A DNA stretch of 56,189 bases from an uncultured Massilia sp. (GCA_913778765.1 CAJYXO010000296.1:1-56189); one strand, 5' to 3'; shown: positions 19,707-32,940, counted from the first letter of the stretch. The notes: generated by a model not told the origin, from the sequence alone. Made by a program: numbers and translations.

Positions 19707-20585
19707 ATGCTCGGCAGCACTGTTTTGGAAGTCGCCATCGGCCTGACCTTCTGTTACGGCACCGTGGCCCTGATCGTCACCACCGTGCAGGAGGCGCTCG
19801 CCTCCCTGTTCCGCCTGCGCGCCAACACCCTGCTGGCCGGCATCAAGAGCATGCTCAACGACCCGCGGTTCGACGGCCTGGCGCGGGCCGTGTATGCCCA
19901 TCCGCTGGTCAATCCGCACACCGACGGCACGGCGCTGGACGAGCGCGGACTGCGCTCCCGGCCATCGTACATCGAACCGGCGCACTTTGCGATTGCCCTG
20001 GTCGACAGCCTGTGGAAGGTGCCGGGCGACTTCATCCAGCTGCGCAGCGCGATCGAGACGATTCCCGATCCGCAGCTGCGCGCCGCCCTGCTGAGCATGG
20101 TCAGCCGCGCGCGCGACCTGCAGCAGTTCCAGGACATGCTGGCCGGCTGGTTCGACAATGCGATGGCGCGCATGTCCGGCGCCTATAAACGCAAGCAGAT
20201 GCTGATTTCGCTGCTGCTGTCGCTGCTGCTGGCGATCCTGTTCAATATCGACAGCATCCACCTGTTCCGCACCCTGTGGCTGCAGCCGGGTCTGGCTGCC
20301 CACATCAAGGACGTGCCGGCCGGGCTCGACCCCGCCGTGATCAAGGACCTGATGGCCCTGCCGATCGGCTGGACGAGCTTTCCGCCCGTGCTGAACGCCG
20401 ACTTCGCCCTGCAGGTGGCCGGGTGGTTCATTACCGCGACGACGGCGCTGTTCGGCGCGCCGTTCTGGTTCGACATCATGCAGCGCGTGGTGCGCATGCG
20501 CGCGACCGGCGCCAAGCCCGAGGAGGTGCCGGCAGCGGTGCGGATCGAGGGCAAGGTGGCGGCGACGCCGGTGCCGCTTCCCTAG
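19707..20585 (+). CDS. Membrane protein of unknown function
   Basis: 292 residues. ATG 19707 (MLGSTVLEVAIGL) was chosen because GAGGAG lies a few bases upstream; in-frame ATGs further up have none. A hydrophobic helix at about 5-27, a soluble part to about 165 (with NPHTDGTALDERGLRSRPSYIEPAHFA), then two or three helices (about 173-190 and 235-260). The C terminus is cytoplasmic-looking and Ala/Pro/Val-rich. It is monocistronic and convergent with nudC. I do not recognise the family. Confidence 0.7.
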   Translation: MLGSTVLEVAIGLTFCYGTVALIVTTVQEALASLFRLRANTLLAGIKSMLNDPRFDGLARAVYAHPLVNPHTDGTALDERGLRSRPSYIEPAHFAIALVDSLWKVPGDFIQLRSAIETIPDPQLRAALLSMVSRARDLQQFQDMLAGWFDNAMARMSGAYKRKQMLISLLLSLLLAILFNIDSIHLFRTLWLQPGLAAHIKDVPAGLDPAVIKDLMALPIGWTSFPPVLNADFALQVAGWFITATTALFGAPFWFDIMQRVVRMRATGAKPEEVPAAVRIEGKVAATPVPLP

Positions 20586-20595
20586 ACTTGTCCTC

Positions 20596-20625
20596 GTCGT
20601 CCCCGCGAAGGCGGGGATCCGGGTT
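20596..20625. repeat. Single REP-like element (family A, half copy)
   Basis: GTCGTCCCCGCGAAGGCGGG followed by gatccgggtt is one arm of the element that occurs as inverted pairs at 12674-12777 and 49529-49612. It lies between the convergent membrane-protein gene and nudC and touches the nudC stop codon. Confidence 0.8.
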
Positions 20626-21457
20626 AACGTCCCGCCGGCCGGTGCGCGTCGACCAATATGCTCGACACGGAAACGTGCGGCACCCGCTCCGGCCACTCGT
20701 CGTCCGGCCCGAACCAGCGCGCCTCGAGGATCTCGTTCGGGTCGGTGCGGATCTCGCCATCCAGGTAATCGGCGGTGAACGCCAGCATCAGCGAGTGCGG
20801 GAAAGGCCAGGACTGGCTGCCGAAATACTGCAGGTTGTGCACCCGCAGCCCCACTTCTTCGAACACTTCGCGGTGCACCGCTTCCTCGACCGACTCGCCG
20901 GCTTCCAGGAAACCGGCGAGCGGCACGAAGCGCTTCACGGCCGACTGCGTGTGCAGGGCCAGCAGCACCGCATCCCCCTTGCGGATCAGGACCATCATCG
21001 CCGGCGAGATGCGCGGATAGGCCATGTGGCCGCAGTTGCTGCACTTGAAGCAGCGCTCGTTGGGCAGGCGCGCGGTGCCGCTGCCGCAGGCCCCGCAGAA
21101 GCGGTGCGTGCGCGCCCATTCGGCCACCTGGGCCGCGCGGGCGGCCACGCCCAATAAAGTCTCGTCGAATTCCGCGAACAGCGAACGCAAGCCGCGCCAG
21201 GTGTAGCCCTGCGGCGCGCGCGCCTCGTCGTCGACCCAGCCGGCCTGGCAATAGCGCCCGTCCAGCAGGCCGACCGGCTGCAGCGCCTGCGGATCGAGTT
21301 CGAGGCCGGCGACGACGCCGTGGCCGGGCAGCGCCAGGTCGGCTTCGCGCACCAGCAGGCGGCCGCCATGGAAGATGAAGGACAGCGCGTCCTCCGTTTG
21401 CTGCGGGTCCGGCGGGAGGGCGATCAGGGGCGTGAACGAAGCGGGCGTCTGGAGCAT
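20624..21457 (-). CDS. nudC: NADH pyrophosphatase / NAD-decapping Nudix hydrolase
   Basis: 277 residues. It hydrolyses NADH to NMNH and AMP; in E. coli NudC also removes NAD caps from RNA. The zinc ribbon is CGACGSG ... CFKCSNCG, the Nudix box is GFLEAGESVEEAVHREVFEEVG, and the NudC-specific motif downstream reads SQSWPFPHSLM (usually SQPWPFPxS, so the first Pro is replaced by Ser). I chose ATG 21457 (MLQTPASF); the longer frame upstream is arginine-rich and unlikely. Monocistronic and divergent from the dimethylformamidase-like gene. Confidence 0.93.
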   Translation of the reverse strand: MLQTPASFTPLIALPPDPQQTEDALSFIFHGGRLLVREADLALPGHGVVAGLELDPQALQPVGLLDGRYCQAGWVDDEARAPQGYTWRGLRSLFAEFDETLLGVAARAAQVAEWARTHRFCGACGSGTARLPNERCFKCSNCGHMAYPRISPAMMVLIRKGDAVLLALHTQSAVKRFVPLAGFLEAGESVEEAVHREVFEEVGLRVHNLQYFGSQSWPFPHSLMLAFTADYLDGEIRTDPNEILEARWFGPDDEWPERVPHVSVSSILVDAHRPAGR

Positions 21458-21619
21458 CGCGGTATCCGATAATGAATTTGTCCGATGATACCGCGACACG
21501 CACAGCTTCCGCCTTCGCACCCTGATTTCCCTCGCCCGGACGCGCAGAACTAATCGCAACGCATGATGCTCCAAATCTTCGCTGGACCCTTGGCGGCGCA
21601 CACGAAGAAGGAGGAAACG

Positions 21620-21679
21620 ATGAGCGATGCTCCTGTCCATGTCGACGGCACCGCGCGTCTCAACGCGGAGGCGGCATGA
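21620..21679 (+). CDS. 19-codon ORF translationally coupled to the dimethylformamidase-like gene
   Basis: ATG 21620 stands about 5 bases behind a very strong ribosome site (AAGGAGGAAACG) and encodes MSDAPVHVDGTARLNAEAA. Its TGA overlaps the ATG of the next gene (ATGA), whose own start has no better site. The layout is that of a short leader ORF that loads ribosomes for the downstream gene, or of the remnant of a lost upstream gene. No known peptide is recognised. Confidence 0.5.
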   Translation: MSDAPVHVDGTARLNAEAA

Positions 21680-23076
21680 TCCGCGGCTATCCGCGGCACG
21701 CCAGCGTGATGCCGGGCGCCACGCTCACCCTGCATGTGGCCACCGACAGCCCGCGCTTCCGCGTCGCCTTCTACCGCTGGGGCGACGGCCCCGTGCTGAT
21801 GTGGCGCAGCAACTGGCTGCCCGGCCGCCACGCCGAGGACGGCGCACCGGACCGCGACTGGGACTGGCCGGCCTACGGCTTCGCGATCCCGCCGGACTGG
21901 CCGTCCGCCGTGTACGTTGCCGAACTCGAGGAAGAAGGCTGCAAGCGCGTGTTCGACCTGGCGCGCGACCATGGCGCGGCGCTGTTCGTGGTGCGCGGCC
22001 AGGGCGACGGCAAGGGCCTGCTGTACAAGCTGCCGCTGGCTACCTACCACGCTTACAACGCCAGCGGCGGCGCCTGCTTCTACCACCGGCCGCCGTCCTC
22101 GAGCGAGCCGCCCGGCGCCCGCGTATCGCTGCGCCGGCCGGGCGGCGGCATCGGCGGCACGGTGTGGGGCGCTGCCGACCACTACGACGCCGGTTCGCCG
22201 CGCCAGTCCTTCGCCCACTGGGATGCGCGCTTCATCCGCTGGCTGGTCCGCAACGGCTATGCGCCCGAGTTCTGCACCGACCTCGACATCCATGCCAGCC
22301 CGGAACTGCTGGACGATTACCGCCTGCTCATCTCGGCCGGGCATGACGAATACTGGAGCGAAGCCACGCGCGACGCCGTCGAAGACTTCGTCGCCGGCGG
22401 CGGCAACGTCGCCTTCTTTGCCGCCAACCTGTGCTGGTGGCGCATTCACCTGGTCGACGGCGGCGCGGCCATGGTCTGCCATCAGGGCGGGCAGCGCGGC
22501 GCGCTGGACCACTGGTGGCCGCCGAGCGGCGCGGCGCGGCCGGAAGACATGCTGTGCGGCGTCAGCTATCGCCATGGCGGCGGCTGGTGGGACGGACCGC
22601 GCACGACTTCCGGCTTCATCGTCCAGCAGCCCGGCCACTGGATCTTCGCCGGCACCGGACTGGCGCGCGGCGACGCCTTCGGACGCGACAGCTGGCCGCC
22701 GCTGGTCGGCTACGAATGCGATGGCGCCCCGCTGGACGCCTTCGACGCCCGTTATGGCGCGGTGCTGTCGTCCTGGGCGGACGAAGGCGGCACGCCCTCG
22801 AGCTATCAGCTGCTGGCGGCGGCGCCGCTCGGACCGCGCTGGCAGGAACTGCCGCAGCGCGAGCGCCACGGACCGGGCGAAGGCGTGCATGCGGCCACCC
22901 TCGGCATCTACCGGCGCAACGGCAGCGTGTTCTCGGCCGGCACCACCGACTGGACCCAGGTGCTCGGCTGCGGCCGCGACCGCCACGTCGACAGGATCAC
23001 CCGCAATGTACTCGACCGGCTTGGCCAGGAGCCAGTACGGCGAGACGAATGCAACCCCGCCGTGAGGGTTTTGTGA
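21676..23076 (+). CDS. N,N-dimethylformamidase beta-subunit-like protein
   Basis: 466 residues. It matches the C-terminal (DMFA2-like) part of dimethylformamidase large subunits: LPLATYHAYNASGG, FCTDLDIHASPELLDDYRLLISAGHDEYWS, and VAGGGNVAFFAANLCWWR. Paracoccus dimethylformamidase binds iron with two Tyr and one Glu; here Glu225 in SAGHDEYW is the obvious Glu, with Tyr124/127 and Tyr136/170 as candidate tyrosines (no alignment made). It is much shorter than the roughly 760-residue amidase. The neighbours are glycosyltransferases, so amide chemistry on a glycan is more likely than DMF degradation. There is no signal peptide. Confidence 0.75.
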   Translation: MIRGYPRHASVMPGATLTLHVATDSPRFRVAFYRWGDGPVLMWRSNWLPGRHAEDGAPDRDWDWPAYGFAIPPDWPSAVYVAELEEEGCKRVFDLARDHGAALFVVRGQGDGKGLLYKLPLATYHAYNASGGACFYHRPPSSSEPPGARVSLRRPGGGIGGTVWGAADHYDAGSPRQSFAHWDARFIRWLVRNGYAPEFCTDLDIHASPELLDDYRLLISAGHDEYWSEATRDAVEDFVAGGGNVAFFAANLCWWRIHLVDGGAAMVCHQGGQRGALDHWWPPSGAARPEDMLCGVSYRHGGGWWDGPRTTSGFIVQQPGHWIFAGTGLARGDAFGRDSWPPLVGYECDGAPLDAFDARYGAVLSSWADEGGTPSSYQLLAAAPLGPRWQELPQRERHGPGEGVHAATLGIYRRNGSVFSAGTTDWTQVLGCGRDRHVDRITRNVLDRLGQEPVRRDECNPAVRVL

Positions 23077-23095
23077 AACGCGCCAAGGGGGAGCC

Positions 23096-24148
23096 ATGCA
23101 CCGCCGTCCACTCCTGCACCGCCTCGAAGCATCCTCGGTCGTGGTCTTCCGCGCACGCCAGCTGGGCGACATGCTGTGCGCCGTGCCGGCCCTGCGCGCC
23201 CTGCGTGCGGCCCTGCCCTGCGCCCACATCGCCCTGATCGGCCTGCCGTGGGCGCAACAGTTCGCCGACCGTTTCAGCAGCTACATCGACGAATTCATTC
23301 CCTTCCCCGGCCACCCGCTGCTGCCCGAGCAGCCGGTGCGGCACGAAGGGCTGGCGCGCTTCTATACGAGCCTGTGCGCGCGCGAGTTCGGACTGGCGAT
23401 CCAGCTGCACGGCAGCGGCGACGTCACCAACGACATCGTCAGCGGCTTCGGCGCCCGGCAGATGGCGGGCTATTGCCGCGGCGAGCCGGCCGCGCGCGAG
23501 CACGCCATGCTGTTGCCCTATCCGGAAGCCGGCGCCGAGCCGGAACGCCTGCTGCGCCTGATGGAAGCGCTGGGCGCCGAGCCGGCCGGGCTGCACCTGG
23601 AGTTTCCGCTGTCGACCGAGGACGAGAACGAACTCGACACCAGCGGCCTCTTGAAAGACCTCGATGGCGGCGACTATTTCTGCATCCATCCAGGGGCGCG
23701 CCAACGCGACAAATGCTGGCCGCCGCAGCGCTTCGCCGAAGTCGGCGACCGGCTGGCGGCCGAATTCGGCCTGACGCCGGTGCTGACCGGCTCGGCCAGC
23801 GAAGCCGACCTGACGGCCGAAGTGGTGGCCCACATGCACCGCAAGCCCGTCGACGCCGCCGCACCGATCTCGATCGGCGCCATGGCCGCCCTGATGCGTA
23901 AGGCGCGGCTGCTGCTGTGCAATGACACGGGTGTCTCCCACATCGCCGCCGGCCTGAAGCTGAAGAGCGTGGTGGTGTTCAGCAAGGCGGACATCGCCCG
24001 CTGGGCGCCGCTCGACCGCCATCGCCACCGCTGCATCTGGGACCCGGACGGGCAGCGCGCTTCCGTCGTGCTGCAGCATGCGCGTGCCCTGCTGTCCGAC
24101 ACGGCGCCGAGCCGCCAGCGCAGCGTCGGCATGTGGCCCTATTGGTGA
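23096..24148 (+). CDS. Glycosyltransferase family 9 (heptosyltransferase-like)
   Basis: 350 residues. The N-terminal VVVFRARQLGDMLCAVPALRALRAALP and the C-terminal nucleotide-sugar region FCIHPGARQRDKCWPPQRFAEVGD and LLLCNDTGVSHIAAGLKLKSVVVF are the ADP-heptose:LPS heptosyltransferase (GT9) pattern. GT9 enzymes add heptose or related sugars to lipopolysaccharide cores or other surface glycans. GGGGGAG precedes ATG 23096. It is co-directional with and 19 bases behind the dimethylformamidase-like gene, and it converges with the GT2 gene. Confidence 0.88.
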   Translation: MHRRPLLHRLEASSVVVFRARQLGDMLCAVPALRALRAALPCAHIALIGLPWAQQFADRFSSYIDEFIPFPGHPLLPEQPVRHEGLARFYTSLCAREFGLAIQLHGSGDVTNDIVSGFGARQMAGYCRGEPAAREHAMLLPYPEAGAEPERLLRLMEALGAEPAGLHLEFPLSTEDENELDTSGLLKDLDGGDYFCIHPGARQRDKCWPPQRFAEVGDRLAAEFGLTPVLTGSASEADLTAEVVAHMHRKPVDAAAPISIGAMAALMRKARLLLCNDTGVSHIAAGLKLKSVVVFSKADIARWAPLDRHRHRCIWDPDGQRASVVLQHARALLSDTAPSRQRSVGMWPYW

Positions 24149-24180
24149 CGGTTATCCAGGCGCATGCTCATGGACAGGAT

Positions 24181-24990
24181 TCATTCAGCAGGCAGCACAT
24201 AGGGCGCATCGATGGCGCGCGCGGTCACGGTGGTCGGTAATTCCATGTGATAGGCGCCCGAGGGCAGGATCGCGCAGCCGCCATAGCGCGCCATCACGCG
24301 CTGCTGGGCCAGAACGTCTTCCCCGCAGTGCTGGGCCGGCAGCGCCTGCCAGAAGTCGTAGCCGCCGGCGGCGCGCAGGCAGGCCGTGTCGAACAGCACG
24401 CAGCCGCCGACCCAGGCCACCTTGTAGAGGCGCGTGTTTTCCGGCCCGAGTCCGAGCCGTGTCTGCACGTGAAACAGGTTGGCGGCGCTGTGCAGGTGAT
24501 GCCGCGCCCAGGCGCTGGTACCAGGCCGTACCGTTTCCGGCGTCACCGGGCCGTCCCAGAATTCGATGGCTTCCTGCGACGGCCTTTCCTGGCCGATGAA
24601 GCTCAAGCCATGCAGGGCGCTGCCGACGAAACCGCATCCTTCGGCTTCGATCACGGCATGCAGGCGCGCCACCAGGTCCGGTTCCAGGAGGACGTCGTCG
24701 TCGACGAACAGGCAGTAATGGGACTGGGCCTGCTCGAGCAGGAAGGCGCGCTGCTGGGCCATGCCGCGCCGCGGCAGATTGCGCCAGGTCTCGACCTGCC
24801 GCCCGCTCGCGCGCAGGTAGCGCAGCACGGCCTGCACCTCGGCATGGGCATAGGCGCCGTCGCCATCGGACTGGTCGGCAATCACGATGCGCAGCGCCGG
24901 CCAGGTCTGGAACGCCAGTGCCGCCAGGGTCACCGCCAGCGCCGCCGGCCGGTTACAGGTCGGCACCAGCACATCGATCGTTTCTCTCAC
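24181..24990 (-). CDS. Glycosyltransferase family 2
   Basis: 269 residues. GT-A features: [27 protein letters not shown] at the start, ADQSDGD, the metal-binding [15 protein letters not shown] near residue 95, and [34 protein letters not shown] (acceptor loop with the ED base). No membrane helix, so cytosolic. Likely adds a sugar in the same glycan as the convergent GT9. Its start overlaps the DUF4254 stop by four bases. Confidence 0.88.
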   Translation of the reverse strand: MRETIDVLVPTCNRPAALAVTLAALAFQTWPALRIVIADQSDGDGAYAHAEVQAVLRYLRASGRQVETWRNLPRRGMAQQRAFLLEQAQSHYCLFVDDDVLLEPDLVARLHAVIEAEGCGFVGSALHGLSFIGQERPSQEAIEFWDGPVTPETVRPGTSAWARHHLHSAANLFHVQTRLGLGPENTRLYKVAWVGGCVLFDTACLRAAGGYDFWQALPAQHCGEDVLAQQRVMARYGGCAILPSGAYHMELPTTVTARAIDAPYVLPAE

Positions 24991-25604
24991 GGCGCCGCCT
25001 TGCCTGTCCCCTGGGCCTGCCCGTACAGCCAGGGATTCAGGCTGGGATCGTTGTACATCTTGAACTGCCGGTAGACCTTGAAGAAGGCCCGCCCTTCACG
25101 GGCTTCGTGCAGCAGGCTGTCGAGGCAGGACAGCAGGTCCTGGCGCTGCGCCGCCAGGCGTTCGAGCTTGCAGGCGCAGGCATGCATGTGGTCGGCGCCG
25201 GCTTCCTCGCGCTGCGCCTGCGCGCGCATGTGGTGGATCTTGAGGGCGATGATCGACAGGCGGTCGATCATCGCACCCGCCGTCTCGCTCGACAGCCGCG
25301 CACCGGACTGGCGGCCGACACGCCCGAGCTCGACGAGCAGGCGCTCGTCGAGGGCTTCGACGGCGTCGTTGCGCTTCTGGTTGTAGCGGTCGATCAGGCG
25401 CTTGCTGGCGGCAATTTCCGCGGGCGGCACGTCGAGCCGGCGCGCGCGGTCTTCCTCGCGCCACAGCAGGCCGTTGTAGCGGTGGTTGGCGGCAACCCAG
25501 GTCCAGCAGCCGGACTGGGCGTCGTCGAACACGGGCCAGTCCGGATTGCGCAATTGCCGGTCGTGGAAGGCCGCGACCGATGCCGCGTCGATGTTGCTGT
25601 CCAT
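24987..25604 (-). CDS. DUF4254 protein of a glycan locus
   Basis: 205 residues, predicted mostly helical. Typical features are [37 protein letters not shown], the basic helix [22 protein letters not shown], and [21 protein letters not shown]4254 proteins recur next to GT9 and GT2 genes in lipopolysaccharide-type loci; no enzymatic activity is established to my knowledge. It is the first gene of a two-gene unit with GT2. An upstream MFS gene on the same strand ends 94 bases before it. Confidence 0.82.
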   Translation of the reverse strand: MDSNIDAASVAAFHDRQLRNPDWPVFDDAQSGCWTWVAANHRYNGLLWREEDRARRLDVPPAEIAASKRLIDRYNQKRNDAVEALDERLLVELGRVGRQSGARLSSETAGAMIDRLSIIALKIHHMRAQAQREEAGADHMHACACKLERLAAQRQDLLSCLDSLLHEAREGRAFFKVYRQFKMYNDPSLNPWLYGQAQGTGKAAP

Positions 25605-25698
25605 GCAGACTCCAGTAAGTAGCTGACCACGTTTTGAGTGCTCAGCCGTGCGGGAGTTCGGCAGCCTGCAACCGGCCTTGGCGCGGCGCAAAAAAGAT

Positions 25699-26874
25699 TT
25701 ATTTGAGCATGCGTGCGCGGGCGGCCACCCAGGCGATCAGCGCCGCCAGGCCGCCGACGTAGGCGATGGCGATCTGCATGCCGAAGCCCTGGGCGATGGC
25801 GCCGATCACCGGCGGGCCCATCAGGCTGCCGCTGTATGCCATGCTGGCCACGCCGGCCAGTGCCGCCGGACCCTGGCCGCCGGCCGCGCTGAACACGAAG
25901 GGGAACACCAGCGACATGCCCAGGCCGGCGACGGCAAAGCCGAACAGGGCGACGTAGGCGTTCGGCGACAGCACGGCGAAGAACAGCCCGGCCGCGCCCA
26001 GCATCGAGCCGCTGGTGACCAGCGGACGGGCGCCGTAGCGTGCCTTCAGCTTGTCGCCGACCAGGCGCGACAGCAGCATCATGACCGAGAAGCACGACAG
26101 GGCCAGCGGCGCCAGGCCGTCCGACGCGCCGAAGTGCTCTTTCAGGAACACGCCGCTCCAGTCGGCGATGCTGCCTTCGGCCATCGAGCCCAGGAAGCCC
26201 AGGGCGCCCAGCACCAGCAGTTCGCCGCGCGGCAGCGAGAATGTCTTCTTCTCGACGGTGGCGCCGGCATCGTCTGCGTCCAGCAGGGTGAAGGCGTAGT
26301 ACAGGACGAAGGCCAGCGGACCGGCCAGCATCAGGAAGTGGGTGACCGGCATGATGTGCAGGCTGGCCATCAGGCTGCCCAGGGTGGCGCCGGCCAGGCC
26401 GCCGGCGCAGCCGACACCGTGCAGCTTCGACAGTTCCGACTTGCCGGTCGCCTTTTCACGGGCGGTGGCGGCCGAGTTGATGGCGACGTCGAAGGTGCTG
26501 GCGGTGATGCCCAGGCTCAGCACGGCCATCATCAGCAGCGGCACGGTCGGGGCGGCGCCGATGGCGATCAGCACGCACAGCAGGGCCAGGCCCGAGAACA
26601 GCAGGGTCTTGCGCGCACCCAGCGAGGCCATCATGCGCGACGAAATCGGATAGGACAGGACGGCGCCCAGACCGCCCATCAGCAGCACCATCGACAACGC
26701 CGAGTGCGACACGTGCACGCGAGCGGCCATGGCCGGAATACGGCCGGCCCAGGAACCCATGATCACGCCGAACAGCGCGAACAGGATCGGTAAAGCGAGT
26801 TGCTGGGCCTGCACGGCCGAGAAGCTGCGGGCAATGGCGCGGACGGTACTGGTGGTGCGGGAAGGAGTTTGCAT
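25699..26874 (-). CDS. MFS transporter (YbjJ-like)
   Basis: 391 residues and twelve predicted membrane helices. The N-terminal half has [45 protein letters not shown], which resembles the YbjJ branch of MFS proteins; the inter-helix loop [19 protein letters not shown] is the MFS signature loop. I chose ATG 26874 ([11 protein letters not shown]). The frame is open for another 93 codons upstream, but that part looks like leader sequence, not protein. The substrate is unknown. A promoter with a palindromic operator lies about 300 bases upstream. Confidence 0.85.
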   Translation of the reverse strand: MQTPSRTTSTVRAIARSFSAVQAQQLALPILFALFGVIMGSWAGRIPAMAARVHVSHSALSMVLLMGGLGAVLSYPISSRMMASLGARKTLLFSGLALLCVLIAIGAAPTVPLLMMAVLSLGITASTFDVAINSAATAREKATGKSELSKLHGVGCAGGLAGATLGSLMASLHIMPVTHFLMLAGPLAFVLYYAFTLLDADDAGATVEKKTFSLPRGELLVLGALGFLGSMAEGSIADWSGVFLKEHFGASDGLAPLALSCFSVMMLLSRLVGDKLKARYGARPLVTSGSMLGAAGLFFAVLSPNAYVALFGFAVAGLGMSLVFPFVFSAAGGQGPAALAGVASMAYSGSLMGPPVIGAIAQGFGMQIAIAYVGGLAALIAWVAARARMLK

Positions 26875-27323
26875 TCGTGTGTTCTGTTCTTGGGAATTCA
26901 AAGCAAAACGCCAACCATAAGTAGTTGGCGTCAGGAAACTGATGAAGGCGAATTCTACGCGCCCCACATCGACTTTTGCTTTGCCACACGGAAAAAAATT
27001 CTTTCTGTTTGTAAGCGATGACGGAATCGTTGCGCAATACAGACAGAGTGCGGGGATTGATAAGGAAAACTGCTTCCGCAATGCAAAATAAAGAGGATTT
27101 AGAAGAAAATTAGGCGAAAAAGAAGGATGATATCGGACATATCCAAAGTCCATAACAGGCGAAAAAAGGACGTTTTGATAACAAACTTTTGACTGCCAGT
27201 CAAAAATCCAATAGCAAAAAGAAATGGCTGCGTCTGTTCGGAAACTGCTTGCCGTCCACGCGAAAGATGCGGCATCACTGAAGCAAATTTGTAACTGAAT
27301 GCAATTTTCGATAGAACAGCGCG
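26875..27323. other. Intergenic region, AT-rich, between MFS and kinase genes
   Basis: 449 bases, clearly lower in GC than the surroundings. It holds the MFS promoter/operator (27176-27205) and a leader of about 300 bases toward the MFS gene with a minor hairpin CCAAC/GTTGG near 26912-26930. I see no gene and no terminator for the kinase apart from AT-rich sequence. Confidence 0.5.
27176..27205 (-). promoter_or_regulatory. MFS promoter with palindromic operator
   Basis: On the minus strand TTGACT, a 17-base spacer and TATCAA form a good promoter. The -35 box lies inside a perfect 19-base palindrome TTTTGACTG-C-CAGTCAAAA (27187-27205). Such TTGACTG/CAGTCAA dyads are typical of TetR-type operators. 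A repressor bound there would block the -35 box. No regulator gene of that kind lies in the window. Confidence 0.55.
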
Positions 27324-31145
<3,822 letters not shown>

Positions 31146-31349
31146 GGCAGGACGGTATGAAATGACAGATATAATTGTATTGTACTTGAGCAAGCGCCTG
31201 CGCCCGCGTAAATAGGCAACGCGATTGTACGAAGCGTGTTCCGGGCGCGAGCCGCGATGCAGGCGGCTTGTTTCGAGAGGAAAAGATGTTGGAGGAAGCA
31301 CCCGGCCGCGGATCCGATCCTGGCCGGCCGGGGCTTCATCTGACTGTCA

Positions 31350-32174
31350 TCAGGACTTCAGGAAAGCCAGCATCAAATCGTTGAGCTGCTGGGCGTGGGT
31401 GGCGGCAAAGCCGTGCGGCGCGCCTTTCACGACTTCGAGGCGGCTGCCCTGGATCATCTCGTGCGAACGCTGGCCGGACACGCCGATCGGCACGATCTGG
31501 TCGGCATCGCCGTGCGCGACCAGGGTCGGCACCTTGAACTGCTGCAGGTCGGCGCGGAAATCGGTGGTGCCGAAGGCCACGATGCACTGCTGGGTTGCCA
31601 GCGGCGATGCGGCCCAGGCCTGCCACTTGCTGAAGGCCAGCAGATCCCGTCCCTGCTCCGCATCCTTGTCCAGGTTATAAAAACTTGGGAAAAAATCCTG
31701 CAGGAAGGCGATGCGGTCTTTCCTGACGCCTTCCAGCATGCCGTCGAACACGGATTTGTCGACGCCCTGCGGATTGTCGCCGGTCTTCAGCAGGAAAGGC
31801 GGCACCGCGCCCAGCAGCATGGCCTTCGACACGCGTTCCGTGCCATAGCGGCCGATGTAGCGGGCCACTTCGCCGCCGCCCATCGAGAAACCGGCCAGCG
31901 CCACACCGCGCAGGTCCAGTTGGGTGATCAGCTCGTTCAGGTCGGCGGCGAAGGTATCGTAATCGTAGCCCGCGGTCGGCCGCCCCGATTGACCGAAGCC
32001 GCGCCGGTCGTAGGCGATGACGCGGTAGCCGGCTTCCGCCAGCGCCGTGATCTGCGATTCCCACATGCGATGGCTGAGCGGCCAGCCATGGATCAGCACC
32101 ACTGGCTGACCTTGTCCCTGCTCGTAGTAGTACAGCTCGGTCGGGTTTGCGCCGGACGTCCGGATGGTAGGCAT
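31350..32174 (-). CDS. Alpha/beta hydrolase (cofactor-free haloperoxidase/esterase type)
   Basis: 274 residues. VLIHGWPLSHRMWESQ (oxyanion region), the nucleophile elbow AGFSMGGGEV (Ser97), Asp225 in HGDADQIVP and His254 in GAPHGF complete the triad. YDRRGFGQSGRPTAGYDYDTFAADL is the sequence shared by bacterial non-haem chloroperoxidases and esterases. The physiological reaction is probably ester hydrolysis; perhydrolysis is a known side activity of this family. No signal peptide. It lies 204 bases upstream of the kinase on the same strand, with a separate promoter likely. Confidence 0.9.
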   Translation of the reverse strand: MPTIRTSGANPTELYYYEQGQGQPVVLIHGWPLSHRMWESQITALAEAGYRVIAYDRRGFGQSGRPTAGYDYDTFAADLNELITQLDLRGVALAGFSMGGGEVARYIGRYGTERVSKAMLLGAVPPFLLKTGDNPQGVDKSVFDGMLEGVRKDRIAFLQDFFPSFYNLDKDAEQGRDLLAFSKWQAWAASPLATQQCIVAFGTTDFRADLQQFKVPTLVAHGDADQIVPIGVSGQRSHEMIQGSRLEVVKGAPHGFAATHAQQLNDLMLAFLKS

Positions 32175-32406
32175 CGGTGGCTCCTTTCATGAAGAAGCCG
32201 CAGTGTACGGTCTCTCTCGTCAGGGGCTCGCACGCTTGCCCGCCGTAAAAGCTGACTCGGCTCAATGGCGTTCAGGTGCTTGTCGTCCCGCCATGCATGG
32301 CGGCGAAAGGCCACTTACGATGTTTTTATAACATGCAAAAACATCATGCCTCGTTGCCATGTTGCAGCGATCTTGCCCAAGTGTCCTGACCTGTGGAGAC
32401 TTTCTC

Positions 32407-32919
32407 ATGAAGCATTCCCATATCCTCACAACGCTGCTCTTCTCCTGTGCCGCCGCATCGGCCTTCGCGGCCACGCCCTGCTGCACCATCGGCGACGCCG
32501 GCCGCATGACCGGCGGCGGTTCCATCATCTGCCCCGGTACGGCCTACCGCTACACTTTCGGTTACGAGCTGCACTGCGCAACGCCAGGCCAGCCGATTTC
32601 CGGCCCCAACAACCTCGAAGTGAACTTCAATACCGGCGAGCACTTCCACCTGACTTCGTTGACCCGAGGCTATTGCACCGGTCCTGATGCCAGCACGCCG
32701 AACGCGCCTTTCAACACCTACTACGGCACCGGCACCGGCACCCTGAACGGGGCGCCGGCCGAGATCTGGTTCAACCTCCTCGACCGGGGCGAACCCGGCG
32801 CAGGCGTCGACATCGCCGCCTTCACGATCCAGACCGCCGGCGGCAGTCTCCTGCAGTGCAGTAACACGCTGGAGGGTGGGAATAACCAAGCGCATCGGGC
32901 GACCGGCAACAAGCCTTGA
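32407..32919 (+). CDS. Secreted protein, post-COAP-1-like domain
   Basis: 170 residues with a signal peptide (MKHSHILTTLLFSCAAASAFA). The mature sequence GGGSIICPGTAYRYTFGYELHC ... GPNNLEVNFNTGEHFHLTSLTRGYC ... YGTGTGTLNGAPAEIWFNLLDRGEPG ... GNNQAH matches, as I recall it, a small beta-rich domain found in exported bacterial proteins (post-COAP-1). It has several cysteines that could form disulfides. The function is unknown. I chose ATG 32407, with GGAG upstream. A strong terminator shared with ssb follows. Confidence 0.65.
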   Translation: MKHSHILTTLLFSCAAASAFAATPCCTIGDAGRMTGGGSIICPGTAYRYTFGYELHCATPGQPISGPNNLEVNFNTGEHFHLTSLTRGYCTGPDASTPNAPFNTYYGTGTGTLNGAPAEIWFNLLDRGEPGAGVDIAAFTIQTAGGSLLQCSNTLEGGNNQAHRATGNKP

Positions 32920-32940
32920 CGCCGCCGCGGCCGCGTAAAG

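Noticed and set aside
26875..27153. 93-residue N-terminal extension of the MFS protein
   Set aside because: AT-rich, no family similarity and lies in the leader behind a promoter; MFS proteins of this type begin near the first helix.
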